NCBI RefSeq assembly: GCF_024138145.1
Contig: NZ_CP099997.1
Span: forward strand, 868,001 to 932,000
Origin: Natronosalvus halobius
GTDB lineage: Archaea; Halobacteriota; Halobacteria; Halobacteriales; Natrialbaceae
Length of the DNA stretch: 64,000 nt
Reading direction: 5' to 3'
This document shows, piece after piece, positions 16,734-25,220 of the stretch (within the stretch, counting starts at the first letter, position 1; each line of letters opens with the position of its first letter). Under the pieces are notes generated by a model that saw nothing but the letters and a program-made list of their open reading frames with translations, was not told the DNA's origin and did no database searches. Position numbers and translations under genes: made by a program.

Positions 16734-17021
16734 ATGGCACACAACCTGACAGAGGACGACATCGGCAAGACAGTGGTCAACGCGAACGGCGAAACGATTG
16801 GCATGGTTTCCGCCATGCAACACGGCACGGCCCACGTTGAACCGGACCCGGGAATGACGGACACGATCAAGGCGAAACTCGGCTGGGGCGACACCAACGA
16901 GGACACCTACCCGCTCCAGGAGAACGCCATCGAGCGGGTCACTGACGACAAGATCCACCTCAGATCCGACCTCGGAAGCACGACTGGAACAGGAGGAACG
17001 GACCGAACGACCGACATCTAA
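16734..17021 (+). CDS. PRC-barrel-like haloarchaeal protein
   Basis: 95 aa starting MAHNLTEDDIGKTVVNANGE. Core of about 80 residues resembles a small PRC-type beta barrel: DIGKTVVNANGETIGMVSAM, GTAHVEPDPGMTDTIKAKLG, then ENAIERVTDDKIHLRSDL. A disordered Gly/Thr tail follows. It is a clear paralogue of the N-terminal domain of the next gene (17136), 114 nt downstream in the same direction. PRC barrels often mediate protein or RNA contacts (for example RimM, photosynthetic reaction-centre H subunit, CdpB in haloarchaeal cell division). Specific role unknown. Confidence 0.8.
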   Translation: MAHNLTEDDIGKTVVNANGETIGMVSAMQHGTAHVEPDPGMTDTIKAKLGWGDTNEDTYPLQENAIERVTDDKIHLRSDLGSTTGTGGTDRTTDI

Positions 17022-17135
17022 ACCGGTTCGAGGTGGTTTTCCGTTCGTTTTTCTCGTCGCCTCTAGCGTGTCAAGAGATAGCACGCGCATGCAAGGTCCA
17101 CTTGCATCCGTGTGCCGCCCGTTGATTCGAGCGCT

Positions 17136-18056
17136 ATGTCCGCACGATTTACGCCAGAGGACGTCGGCAAGCGCGTCATCAACGAGCACGGCGACGATGT
17201 CGGTATGGTCACGGACGTTGACGGCGCCACCGCCTACGTCGAACCCGATCCTGGGATCACCGACAGCATCAAGGCCGCCCTCAGCTGGGGGTCGCCGAGC
17301 GACGAGGCGATTACGCTCGAGGAGTCCGACGTCTCCGACGTGACCCACACGGAGGTTCACCTCCGAGGTCCGGGCGCGATGGGAGCCGAGGACGTGGACG
17401 ACTCGAGCGGTCGCGAGATGGAGACGGGGTCGGGGATGGAGGCGGAGACGGGAGCGGAGATGGGGACCGAAGCCGACGCACGTCGCCTCGACGAACGAGA
17501 GCCGAAGACTGAGACCAGGACAGGAGTCGACGAACGGGAACCAAGCGAGGGGCCGGGGAGCCGAGAGACAGAACCGAACAGGTCGGAACCGGATCGAACC
17601 CGCGGTATCGACGAGGGTCACGGCCGAGTTAGCGACGAGGACACGGAGAAGTTGTTCGATCAGGATGAAGACCTGTTCGACGAAGGCGAAGGAGTCTTCG
17701 ACGACGAGGAGTCCGCGGTCGAGGCCGACTCGAGGTCGAAGACGGCTGACCAGCACCACGGCGGCCTCGCGAGGGACCGCGACGACGAACCGAATCGTGA
17801 GCGAAGCGCAGACGGGCGAAGTGCAGACGAACGAAGCGCAGACGGGCGAAGTGCAGACGAACGAAGCGTAGACGGGCGAAACGCAGACGAACGAAGCGTG
17901 AACGATGCCGAGAGCGACAGCGCCAGAAAACGGAAGGCAGAGGAGATGGATGGAGTTTCAGATTCCGAGGGTGACCTCAGCGAGGAAGACGGTGACCGTC
18001 GACATCGTGGGAAGCGACGGAGCGCCGAGGACGAGGACGACGAGCGAATCATCTGA
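17136..18056 (+). CDS. PRC-barrel-like protein with long acidic repeat-containing tail
   Basis: 306 aa starting MSARFTPEDVGKRVINEHGD. Residues 1-85 are paralogous to the previous protein (GMVTDVDGATAYVEPDPGIT, DSIKAALSWG, THTEVHLRG). The remaining 220 residues are highly charged and predicted disordered: methionine/glutamate-rich (EMETGSGMEAETGAEMGTEA), then FDQDEDLFDEGEGVFDDEES, then a five-residue repeat (RSADG/RSADE, six copies) encoded by 15-nt DNA repeats, and a basic/acidic end. Tail function unknown; it may be a flexible linker or scaffold. Confidence 0.78.
   Translation: MSARFTPEDVGKRVINEHGDDVGMVTDVDGATAYVEPDPGITDSIKAALSWGSPSDEAITLEESDVSDVTHTEVHLRGPGAMGAEDVDDSSGREMETGSGMEAETGAEMGTEADARRLDEREPKTETRTGVDEREPSEGPGSRETEPNRSEPDRTRGIDEGHGRVSDEDTEKLFDQDEDLFDEGEGVFDDEESAVEADSRSKTADQHHGGLARDRDDEPNRERSADGRSADERSADGRSADERSVDGRNADERSVNDAESDSARKRKAEEMDGVSDSEGDLSEEDGDRRHRGKRRSAEDEDDERII
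17802..17891 (+). repeat. 15-nt coding tandem repeat (six units, alternating 30-nt higher-order pattern)
   Basis: Units cgaagcgcagacggg and cgaagtgcagacgaa alternate three times each, with a few substitutions in the last pair. In the frame of the surrounding gene they encode RSADG and RSADE. The unit length is a multiple of three, so copy changes keep the frame. Confidence 0.92.
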
Positions 18057-18172
18057 GACGTGGAGACCTGAGACCTGATGCCTTCGATCAGAGGCATGAG
18101 ACCTGAGACCAGAGGCTGAGACCTGAGATCAGAGGCATGAGGCCCAATATTTGAGATCTGAGACCAAGTCCG
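18053..18172. repeat. Degenerate direct repeats, gagacctgagaccagaggc type
   Basis: Four or so imperfect copies of a unit of about 20 nt occupy most of the space between the convergent stops at 18056 and 18205. A short hairpin (atgcc/ggcat arms, 18078-18099) is embedded. Could include transcription termination signals for both genes. Confidence 0.7.
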
Positions 18173-18204
18173 ACCGAACGAGTCGGAAGCGGCGCGGTCT
18201 CCGG

Positions 18205-19560
18205 TCACTCACGCCCGGAAAACGCCGCCAGACTCGATTGCACGCCGGCCGCGAGCTCCGACTTGCGTCGTAACCGGTCGAAGGAGACCGGCAACTGCTG
18301 AGCGACCGTCGCAACGGCATCGTGGAACGTCTCGGCAGTACCGTACTCGCCGGCGAGGCCCGCTCGGTTGCCGTCCTGGAGACCGTTTGCGGCTCCCGGC
18401 GCGCTCTCGAACGCGTTCCGAACGCTCTCTCTGACCTGCCAGACCCCCACCGGCGCCCAGTAGTCGTCGCTCACCTCCCGAAGCACCAGACACTTCGCCT
18501 GGCGACCGATCGACTCGAGGTGCTCGAGGACGCCGAGTCGGGCGGCGTAGTAGGCCCCTGCCGTCTCCTCGACGTAACTCGATCGGCCCTGGTACCCCTC
18601 CGAGGCGCTGGCCATCCAGATTCCTGCCCCTGGGTCGGGGTTCCAGATGCTGCCCGGCGCCTTCATCTCGACGAGTTCGAACTCCCAGGTGCCGGGGGCG
18701 AGGATCACCCAGTAGCGGTTGCCGACGTACTCGTTGGCCCAGACCTGGACATCGTCGATACTCGGGGCGTTCCGAATCCGGCCACGGAGGTACTGGCCGA
18801 CGGTGTCGTCGACGGCGGTAATCGACCAGCGGGTCGGGACGAGTCGCCGCTGGGCGGCCTCGCCGAGGGCGCCAGCCGAGAGGATCGAGTTGATCTCGTA
18901 GACATCGAACCCGCGCCGGTAGAGGTAGGTCATCGCCCCCTGGGCCTGCCAGTCGTCGTCCTCGAGCGTCTTCTTAACTGGTCGAGGAACGTGCGGGTTC
19001 TCGGTTAAGTCGGCCGAGCGCGCCGCCGCCCTGGGGCCTCGCGGGGTCGCCACGTCGGTGCCCGCGTCGAGGCCCAGGTCGGGTTTGCCCTCGAGACCGA
19101 TCTCGAGGTCCACCGGTCGGTCCGCGATTGCCACCTCGCGCTGGACGCCGACGAAGCCGTCCCAGACGTCCTGGACGGAGGGGGCGAGTCGGCTGGCGAT
19201 GCCCGGCGCGTCGACGTTGGCGCGCTTGTTCGAGTTGAGCAGGCCGGTCCGGCGCTGGAGCACGTCGTCGATTCCGTACCCCTGCTGGTACCAGTTCCCG
19301 TCCGTGACGTAGGACTCGGCGTCGTCCTCGTCGCCGACCGGCGAGAGCACGCCGACGGGGATGTCGGGGTAGTTCGACCGCCCGACGAAGATGGAGGGCG
19401 CTGTGGAGCCGACGAGGGTGTCGCCCGAGAGCGCCCGCTCGAAGTTGCGCTCGAAGTCCTCGAGGTGGTCCGTGATGGCGTAGGACTTCTCCTTCGCGAG
19501 GCGCCGACGCTCGGCCTCCTCGTCGGGTTCTAACTCCTCGATGTAGTCGTCGAGGCGCAT
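18205..19560 (-). CDS. nreA: DNA repair protein NreA
   Basis: 451 aa. Matches the archaeal Nre family across its length: IFVGRSNYPDIPVGVLSPVG near the N terminus, WYQQGYGIDDVLQRRTGLLN, RRLVPTRWSITAVDDTVGQY in the centre and WVILAPGTWEFELVEMKAPG. The C terminus ends with a PCNA-interacting PIP-box, Gln441-x-x-Leu444-x-x-Phe447 (QSSLAAF). A four-cysteine zinc motif seen in some relatives is not present at the N terminus here, which fits NreA rather than NreB. Family members help repair DNA damage such as that from mitomycin C. No operon partner: convergent with the PRC-barrel gene, divergent from the antiporter. Confidence 0.9.
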   Translation of the reverse strand: MRLDDYIEELEPDEEAERRRLAKEKSYAITDHLEDFERNFERALSGDTLVGSTAPSIFVGRSNYPDIPVGVLSPVGDEDDAESYVTDGNWYQQGYGIDDVLQRRTGLLNSNKRANVDAPGIASRLAPSVQDVWDGFVGVQREVAIADRPVDLEIGLEGKPDLGLDAGTDVATPRGPRAAARSADLTENPHVPRPVKKTLEDDDWQAQGAMTYLYRRGFDVYEINSILSAGALGEAAQRRLVPTRWSITAVDDTVGQYLRGRIRNAPSIDDVQVWANEYVGNRYWVILAPGTWEFELVEMKAPGSIWNPDPGAGIWMASASEGYQGRSSYVEETAGAYYAARLGVLEHLESIGRQAKCLVLREVSDDYWAPVGVWQVRESVRNAFESAPGAANGLQDGNRAGLAGEYGTAETFHDAVATVAQQLPVSFDRLRRKSELAAGVQSSLAAFSGRE

Positions 19561-19620
19561 TCACTCGAGGTAGGGGCGGCGAGGGTTTGAATGTTCGTCT
19601 CGAGGTCCCGAGTGGCGTGG

Positions 19621-19676
19621 TATCTCCCTCGGGGTATCTCCCTCGGGGCATCTCCCTCGGGGCATCTCCCTCGACG
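19621..19676. repeat. 14-nt tandem repeat, four copies
   Basis: Unit tatctccctcgggg/catctccctcgggg, four adjacent copies at 19621, 19635, 19649 and 19663, the last ending cgacg. It lies in the divergent promoter region between nreA and the antiporter gene, upstream of the antiporter TATA-like box. Confidence 0.92.
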
Positions 19677-19703
19677 AACGGTCGTCGAACTCCCACGCGG
19701 GAT

Positions 19704-19712
19704 TGATTTATC
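19704..19712 (+). promoter_or_regulatory. TATA-like box of the antiporter gene
   Basis: gatttatca lies 26-34 nt before the GTG at 19738, the spacing of a leaderless archaeal transcript. It decides the start: upstream in-frame ATG at 19591 would run translation through the 14-nt repeats. Confidence 0.6.
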
Positions 19713-19737
19713 AGGTGGAATCACATACGTCGTCGTA

Positions 19738-21588
19738 GTGGCGTCGATCCTCCCCGTCATCGTCGGCATCCTCGTCCTCGGACTGGGCGCACAGTTGCTG
19801 TCCAATCGCCTCCGCATCCCGAGCGTCCTGTTTCTCATCCTCATTGGCCTGCTGGTCGGTCCCGAAGGGCTTGGGTTCGTCTCGATCGATACCTTTGGCG
19901 CCGGCCTCTCCACCGTCGTCGGCCTGAGCGTTGCCATCATCATCTTCGACGGGGCCTTTCACCTTCGCCGGGAAAAGCTCGAGTTGGCCCCGCGAGCGAT
20001 CATCCGATTGACGACGCTCGGTGCGGCCGTCGCCCTCGGCGGAACCGCGCTCGCCGTCCGGTACTTTCTGCACACCGACTGGGGGATCGCCTTCCTGATC
20101 AGCGCCCTGCTGGTGGCGACCGGCCCGACCGTGGTGACGCCCATCCTCGAAGTGATCACCGTCCGCGAGCACGTCGAGGCCGCTCTCGAGGCCGAGGGAA
20201 TCGTCAACGACGTGACGGCCGCGCTCCTGGCCATCGTCATCTTCGAGACGGTCGTCGTCGGGGACGAGCGCTCGCACGTGCCGGTGTACTTCCTCCAGCG
20301 CTACACGGTCGGTATCGGCGTGGGAATCGTCGTCGCCATCGTCGTCTACGCCCTGCTGACGCGGGTCAAACAGCCCGCGGGCGACGCTCCACAGACCGCC
20401 CGTCTCGTCGTACTGATCGGCGCGTTAGCCGCCTTCGGACTCGCGGATTCGATCTTCGCCGAGACGGGCGTGGCCGCGGCCGGGACGGCCGGGTTCGTCC
20501 TGGGCAACCTGGATCTGCCACACCGCGAGGAAATCGAGGGGTTCAACCGCGACCTGACGCTGCTCGTACTCTCGTTCGTCTTCATCTCGCTGGCCGCGCT
20601 CATCGACGTGGAGGCGCTCCTCGGCCTCGGGTTCGGCGGCATCGCGGTCGTCGTCGCCGTCACGCTGATCGTCCGTCCGCTGATCGTCGCTGCGGCGACC
20701 ACCCACTGGCGATTTAGCGCGGGCGAACGGTACTTCTTGAGCCTGGTCGGCCCGCGAGGGATCATCCCCGCCTCCATCGCCACGCTGTTCGCCATCGAAC
20801 TCGAGACGGCCGGAAACGCCGTGGCCGCACAGACCCTCGCCGGCACCGTCTTTCTCGTCATCTTCATCACGGTCGTGCTACAGGCGGGGCTCGCCCGCCA
20901 GCTCGCGGAATACTTCGAAATCGAACCAATGCGCACCATCATCGTCGGCGGCGGTCGGGTCGGCCGAACGCTCGCCACGCGACTGGAGAACCGTGGAGAG
21001 AACGTCATCCTCGTCGACAGCGACTCGGCGACCGTCGAACGACTCCGTCAGGAGGGGTTCTCGACCCACCACGGCGACGGCACCTCGACCGAGACGCTCC
21101 AGGAGGTCGGCATCGACAACGCGAAACTGGTCGTCGCCACGACCGCCGACGACGACACCAACCTGCTGGTCTCTCAGCTCGCCTCCACGCGCTTCGACGT
21201 CGAACGCGTCCTCGCCCGGGTGAACACGCCGGAGAACGTCGACGCGTTCGAAACACTCGACGTCGACGCCATCGACGTCTCGAGCGCGACGGCCTGGACC
21301 ATCGACAACGAGATCGAACGCCCGGCGCTGGCTCACTGGATGAACGAACTCGGCGAGGGCCACGACGCCCAGGAGATCGTCGTCACCGCGGCCGAACTGG
21401 ACGGAGCGACCATCCGCGACCTCGATTCGGAGATTCCCGACGGCTGCATCGTCGCCGTGATCGCCAGAAACGGGGAGACGCACGTCCCCGAAGCCGACAC
21501 CGTCCTCGAAGCGGGCGATCGGGTCACGTTCATCGGCCGCGAAGACGCCGTTCGGACGGCCGTCAAGCGGTTTCACCCGCGCGACTGA
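19738..21588 (+). CDS. CPA1-type Na+(K+)/H+ antiporter with TrkA-N and TrkA-C domains
   Basis: 616 aa from GTG (VASILPVIVGILVLGLGAQL). About 12 membrane helices span residues 1-390; IIFDGAFHLRREKLELAPRA and ATGPTVVTPILEV (with the ion-binding region LLVATGPTVVTP) match the NhaP/KefB-like exchange domain, and LVGPRGIIPASIATLFAIEL is the conserved late helix. A TrkA-N Rossmann domain starts at about residue 398 (MRTIIVGGGRVGRTLATRLE) and binds NAD or ATP; a TrkA-C domain closes the protein (about 535-612, DLDSEIPDGCIVAVIARNG). Such proteins control pH and cation balance in high salt. Single-gene unit. Confidence 0.92.
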   Translation: MASILPVIVGILVLGLGAQLLSNRLRIPSVLFLILIGLLVGPEGLGFVSIDTFGAGLSTVVGLSVAIIIFDGAFHLRREKLELAPRAIIRLTTLGAAVALGGTALAVRYFLHTDWGIAFLISALLVATGPTVVTPILEVITVREHVEAALEAEGIVNDVTAALLAIVIFETVVVGDERSHVPVYFLQRYTVGIGVGIVVAIVVYALLTRVKQPAGDAPQTARLVVLIGALAAFGLADSIFAETGVAAAGTAGFVLGNLDLPHREEIEGFNRDLTLLVLSFVFISLAALIDVEALLGLGFGGIAVVVAVTLIVRPLIVAAATTHWRFSAGERYFLSLVGPRGIIPASIATLFAIELETAGNAVAAQTLAGTVFLVIFITVVLQAGLARQLAEYFEIEPMRTIIVGGGRVGRTLATRLENRGENVILVDSDSATVERLRQEGFSTHHGDGTSTETLQEVGIDNAKLVVATTADDDTNLLVSQLASTRFDVERVLARVNTPENVDAFETLDVDAIDVSSATAWTIDNEIERPALAHWMNELGEGHDAQEIVVTAAELDGATIRDLDSEIPDGCIVAVIARNGETHVPEADTVLEAGDRVTFIGREDAVRTAVKRFHPRD

Positions 21589-21701
21589 GTCGGGTTGTCA
21601 CGCTCGAGCGGCAGGTCCGAGTCAGAACGCTCTCGAGCGGATGTTCTGAGCCAGAAAAACCGGGGCGCTTTTGATAGCTGTGTGGGAACGACGTATCAAA
21701 C

Positions 21702-22049
21702 GTGAGTGAGGACGCCGATCCCCCCGAACTACTGGCCCTCCTCGACGACGAGTACGCCCGCGCGATCCTCACCGAAACCAGCGCCGAACCCATGTCCGCC
21801 AGCACCCTGAGCGACCGCTGTGACGCGTCGCTCCCGACGATCTACCGTCGCCTCGAGCGACTCCGGGAGTGTGACCTGATCAGCGAACAGACCGAACTCG
21901 CACCGGACGGCAACCACTACAGCGTCTACGCGGCCCGCCTCGAGCGACTCGAGGTGACCCTCGAGGACGGTGACCTGTCCCTCGAAATCACCCGGAAAGA
22001 CGAAGACGTCGCCGACAAGTTTACCCGAATGTGGGAGGGGTTGCAATGA
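21702..22049 (+). CDS. Small winged-helix (ArsR-like) regulator
   Basis: 115 aa from GTG. A winged helix covers residues 8-75: LLALLDDEYARAILTETSAE, MSASTLSDRCDASLPTIYRR (recognition helix), LRECDLISEQTELAPDGNHY (wing). The tail (GDLSLEITRKDEDVADKFTR) may reach the membrane partner. Its stop overlaps the start of the next gene (ATGA), so the two are translationally coupled. This pairing of a winged helix with a small DUF7521-type membrane protein is common in haloarchaea; target genes unknown. Confidence 0.85.
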   Translation: MSEDADPPELLALLDDEYARAILTETSAEPMSASTLSDRCDASLPTIYRRLERLRECDLISEQTELAPDGNHYSVYAARLERLEVTLEDGDLSLEITRKDEDVADKFTRMWEGLQ

Positions 22050-22357
22050 CCCGGGGCGTCGTCCGCCTCGATCAGGCGTCGACGTTCGAGTTGCTGACGG
22101 TCGCGAGTCTGCTCCTCGTCGCGCTCGTGGGGACGGTCCTTGCCGTGCAGGCCTATCGTGGGTACCGGCGAAACGACAGCCGAGCGATGAAGTATCTCGC
22201 CATCGGCTTGCTGTTGCTGACGCTCGGTCCATTCGTGATCAACGTCTCGGTGACGACGCTCACCACGGTCGACCAGGCGACGACGGTCTTCCTCGAGAAC
22301 GTGAGTCGATTGCTCGGACTGCTGGCGATCACGTACTCGCTGTACGGAACGAAGTAG
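22046..22357 (+). CDS. DUF7521-like small membrane protein
   Basis: 103 aa starting MTRGVVRLDQASTFELLTVA. Three hydrophobic helices: about residues 14-35 (LLTVASLLLVALVGTVLAVQ), 47-70 (AIGLLLLTLGPFVINVSVTT) and 80-100 (FLENVSRLLGLLAITYSLYG), separated by a short basic loop YRGYRRNDSRAMKY. Overlaps the HTH gene by 4 nt. I infer it is the membrane sensor or anchor for that regulator; no ligand-binding residues are evident. Confidence 0.8.
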   Translation: MTRGVVRLDQASTFELLTVASLLLVALVGTVLAVQAYRGYRRNDSRAMKYLAIGLLLLTLGPFVINVSVTTLTTVDQATTVFLENVSRLLGLLAITYSLYGTK

Positions 22358-22855
22358 AGGCCAAGGGGTAGGAGGTAGGGTGTCGCGGGGGCGTCGGCGG
22401 CTGGTAACGAGAGGTCAGGAGAACGACGTGTAGGCGGCGCCGATGACCGACGCGGTTCATTACAACCGATTTTCGAGAGTCCAGGACCGATTGTGCGAAA
22501 GTCGGGGGAGGTATACTCCGAGTATACCACTCGGTGGCAACTAGACCGTACATCAAGGACACGATGGTTCTTAAAGAGTCCCCGGTCTTTTCTCTTCGTG
22601 AAGTCGCTCGTCCGAATTGATTATACGTCGGTCTCAACGGATAGTTGCAGGCCGTAACCGGCGTGCTGGGCGGAGTCGGCCCTCCACTGCATCCATCAAG
22701 CCGAACGTGCCTCTGACACCACGTTCGTCACGTCACTCCGACCCATCGACGCCCGAGGTGTACGCACACACTCGACGGCTATCCTGCATCCACCCCCATT
22801 GATATTTTCCCCAACATAGAAATACTTAGATAAGCGTGTACGCGTAAGAACGAGT
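22358..22855. other. 498-nt gene-free region with a 19-nt palindrome
   Basis: No supported gene on either strand. It holds the inverted repeat at 22510-22528 and, at its right end, an A/T-rich box (aaatacttag, 22820-22829) 26-35 nt before the lipoprotein ATG at 22856. The middle (22560-22800) shows no recognised element. Confidence 0.65.
22510..22528. promoter_or_regulatory. Perfect 9-bp-arm inverted repeat (candidate operator)
   Basis: ggtatactc-c-gagtatacc: two 9-nt arms fully complementary around a single central base. Size and symmetry fit a dimeric HTH protein; the winged-helix gene ending 460 nt upstream is one candidate. No gene starts immediately next to it. Confidence 0.5.
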
Positions 22856-24016
22856 ATGGGGTGGACTCACGACGGACTAGTTCTCGCAGCGATCACACTC
22901 GTGGTCATCTGTGCCGGATGCACGGTGGCAATTTCGGGGGAGACGCAACCGGATGGGGAAATGCTTCTCCAGGAGGCGGTGACGGCCGACGGCGTACCGC
23001 CGCTGACTGGGGAGCGAGCGGTTACGTTCACTGACAGTACAGGAACGTACGAGACTACAGAACGCGTCTGGGAACGCCCGCCGTCGAAGATGCGATCGGA
23101 CGTGATCGATTCGGTCGGCTTCGAGGAGAGCCACGAGGGAGGGATCGTCGTTCGAAACGGTTCGACACTCTGGCTGGCTGACGGTGAGACCGACGACGTG
23201 ACGGTTTACGATCTCGAAGCGGAGTCCGAGACCGAGACTGAATCCGATGACGAGGCGCGATTCCTCGGGGAGCACCTCGACCAGTACGATATCAGCTACG
23301 AGGGGACCGAGACGGTCGCGAACCGAACGACCCACGTCGTCTCGGTCGAGCCAAAGGAGACGACAGTCGACCGTGGCATCGGCGTACTGGTCGGCGACAC
23401 TCGCTACGTCTACCCGCTCGAGACGAGTGCGTACGAGGAGACTGACTTCGAGGTCGGGACGTTCTGGATCGACGACGAACACGGGTATCCGCTCGCAATG
23501 CAGGGAACGTACACGGACGTCGACGGCACCGAACTCGAGGTCACCAGCGCGTTCGAGACCGTCACGTTCGGAGCGGACCTCGAGGCCGGGTTGTTCGATC
23601 TGCCAGCGGAGAACGACACGGACGACGAGCGATCCGTCGAAGAGCCGGAATTCGAACAACACGGGTTTGCGGACCGCTCGGAAGCGAACGAGTACCTGCG
23701 ATTTGAGGTTCCGAACGCGACGTTCCCCGCGGAGTACGAACGACAGTCCGTGTCCGCCGACCAGTGGAACGGCGTCCAGACCTACCACGAGGAGTACCGT
23801 GTTGGTGAGGACCTCCTCTGGTTTAGCGTCTCGGAGGGCGATCTCCGCGGCGACGATCCCGACCGCGAGGGCATCGGTGAACTCGAGGCGACCGTCTCGA
23901 CCTTCAACGGGACGACCCTCGTCACGTGGGACTGTGGCGAGTTGACCTACCAGGTGAGCAGTTCGATCGGCGAAGCGACGCTACTCGAACGGGCCGAGGA
24001 AATCGGCTGTCAGTGA
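22856..24016 (+). CDS. LolA-like/DUF4367-type lipoprotein
   Basis: 386 aa. N-terminal hydrophobic signal with a lipobox-like VICAGC, acceptor Cys22, so the mature protein is probably lipid-anchored to the outer face of the membrane. Residues about 35-255 resemble the archaeal LolA-like fold: PPLTGERAVTFTDSTGTYET, VWERPPSKMRSDVIDSVG, GGIVVRNGSTLWLADGETDD, then IDDEHGYPLAMQGTYTDVDG. Residues 275-386 form a second domain (FADRSEANEYLRFEVPNATF) like DUF4367. Ends with a Cys. Role unknown; lipid or ligand carrier is inference. Confidence 0.82.
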   Translation: MGWTHDGLVLAAITLVVICAGCTVAISGETQPDGEMLLQEAVTADGVPPLTGERAVTFTDSTGTYETTERVWERPPSKMRSDVIDSVGFEESHEGGIVVRNGSTLWLADGETDDVTVYDLEAESETETESDDEARFLGEHLDQYDISYEGTETVANRTTHVVSVEPKETTVDRGIGVLVGDTRYVYPLETSAYEETDFEVGTFWIDDEHGYPLAMQGTYTDVDGTELEVTSAFETVTFGADLEAGLFDLPAENDTDDERSVEEPEFEQHGFADRSEANEYLRFEVPNATFPAEYERQSVSADQWNGVQTYHEEYRVGEDLLWFSVSEGDLRGDDPDREGIGELEATVSTFNGTTLVTWDCGELTYQVSSSIGEATLLERAEEIGCQ

Positions 24017-24096
24017 CGCCGTTCACGCGAACGAATAGCACACAGACCGGCCACTCTCGAGCCTTTTGCCGACGGAAAACGGACGGCTAACCGGCG

Positions 24097-25059
24097 TTAG
24101 CCGTGGATGCCCATCGCTTCGATCTGTTCTTGATACCGGTTCCGGATCGTGACTTCGGTCACCTGCGCGACGTCAGCGACCTCTCGCTGAGTCTTCTTCT
24201 CGTTGCACAGCAGCGAGGCCGCGTAGATGGCCGCGGCGGCGTACCCGGTTGGTGATTTTCCGGAGAGGAGCCCTTCCTCGGCCGTCTTCTCGATGATTTC
24301 GTTGGCCTTGGACTGGACCTCTTCGGAGAGTTCGAGTTCGGAGCAAAAGCGAGGGACGTACTTTTTCGGGTCGACCGGTTTCATCTCGAGGCCGAGTTCC
24401 TGTGAGATGTATCGATAGGTGCGACCGATTTCTTTGCGTTCGACGCGGGATACCTCGGAGATTTCTTCGAGGCTGCGCGGAATGCCTTCCTTTCGGCAGG
24501 CGGCGTACAGTGCGGACGTAGCGACGCCCTCGATCGATCGTCCGCGGATCAGGTCCTCCTTGAGCGCGCGTCGGTAGATGACCGACGCGACCTCACGAAC
24601 CGATCGCGGAACGCCGAGTGCCGAGGCCATGCGATCGATCTCGGAGAGGGCGAACTGCAGGTTGCGTTCGCCGGCGTCTTTCGTCCGGATGCGTTCTTGC
24701 CACTTGCGCAGTCGATGCATCTGACTGCGCTTTTTCGAGGAAATGGATCGACCGTAGGCGTCTTTGTCCTTCCAGTCGATCGTCGTCGTGAGTCCCTTGT
24801 CGTGCATCGTCTGCGTCGTCGGCGCTCCGACGCGGGACTTGTTCTGTCGTTCCTGGTGGTTGAACGCCCGCCATTCCGGGCCGGGGTCGATCTGTTCTTC
24901 CTCCACGACGAGCCCACAGTCTTCACAGATGAGCTCACCCCGGTCGGAATCCTTGACGAGATTATCCGAGTTGCACTCGGGGCACGCACGTACCCCCTCT
25001 TGGTCCTCGGTCTCGTCCGTCTCGCGCATTCGCTCCCGCTGGCGGGTGGACCGTGTCAT
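24097..25059 (-). CDS. tfb: Transcription initiation factor IIB (TFB)
   Basis: 320 aa. N-terminal zinc ribbon with Cys26, Cys29, Cys45 and Cys48 (CPEC, CEDC), then the B-reader/linker region ([30 protein letters not shown]), then two cyclin-like repeats (about residues 125-215 and 220-312) with [20 protein letters not shown] and [23 protein letters not shown] bridges TBP at the TATA box to RNA polymerase. Haloarchaea carry several paralogues; which one this is cannot be told here. A strong TATA box precedes it. Confidence 0.97.
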   Translation of the reverse strand: MTRSTRQRERMRETDETEDQEGVRACPECNSDNLVKDSDRGELICEDCGLVVEEEQIDPGPEWRAFNHQERQNKSRVGAPTTQTMHDKGLTTTIDWKDKDAYGRSISSKKRSQMHRLRKWQERIRTKDAGERNLQFALSEIDRMASALGVPRSVREVASVIYRRALKEDLIRGRSIEGVATSALYAACRKEGIPRSLEEISEVSRVERKEIGRTYRYISQELGLEMKPVDPKKYVPRFCSELELSEEVQSKANEIIEKTAEEGLLSGKSPTGYAAAAIYAASLLCNEKKTQREVADVAQVTEVTIRNRYQEQIEAMGIHG

Positions 25060-25082
25060 CGCACTTTTATAGTAGTAGCACG

Positions 25083-25098
25083 GTATTATATAAACCTT
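25083..25098 (-). promoter_or_regulatory. TATA box of tfb
   Basis: On the minus strand ggtttatataatac lies about 26-38 nt upstream of the tfb ATG at 25059, in a notably A/T-rich patch. Confidence 0.65.
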
Positions 25099-25220
25099 TG
25101 GTCAGTCTATTCGTCCCAGGGATCGAATCAACCGAATTCGACGGACTCGGACGTGTTTACGCCCGGTTTTCGGAGTGAAACCACAACAGTTTTAGCCGGT
25201 GTACGGCGACAATTCCGCGT

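Noticed and set aside
19591-19737. Upstream ATG start for the antiporter
   Set aside because: It would translate the 14-nt repeats and the TATA-like box into a basic leader without a transport-signal character.
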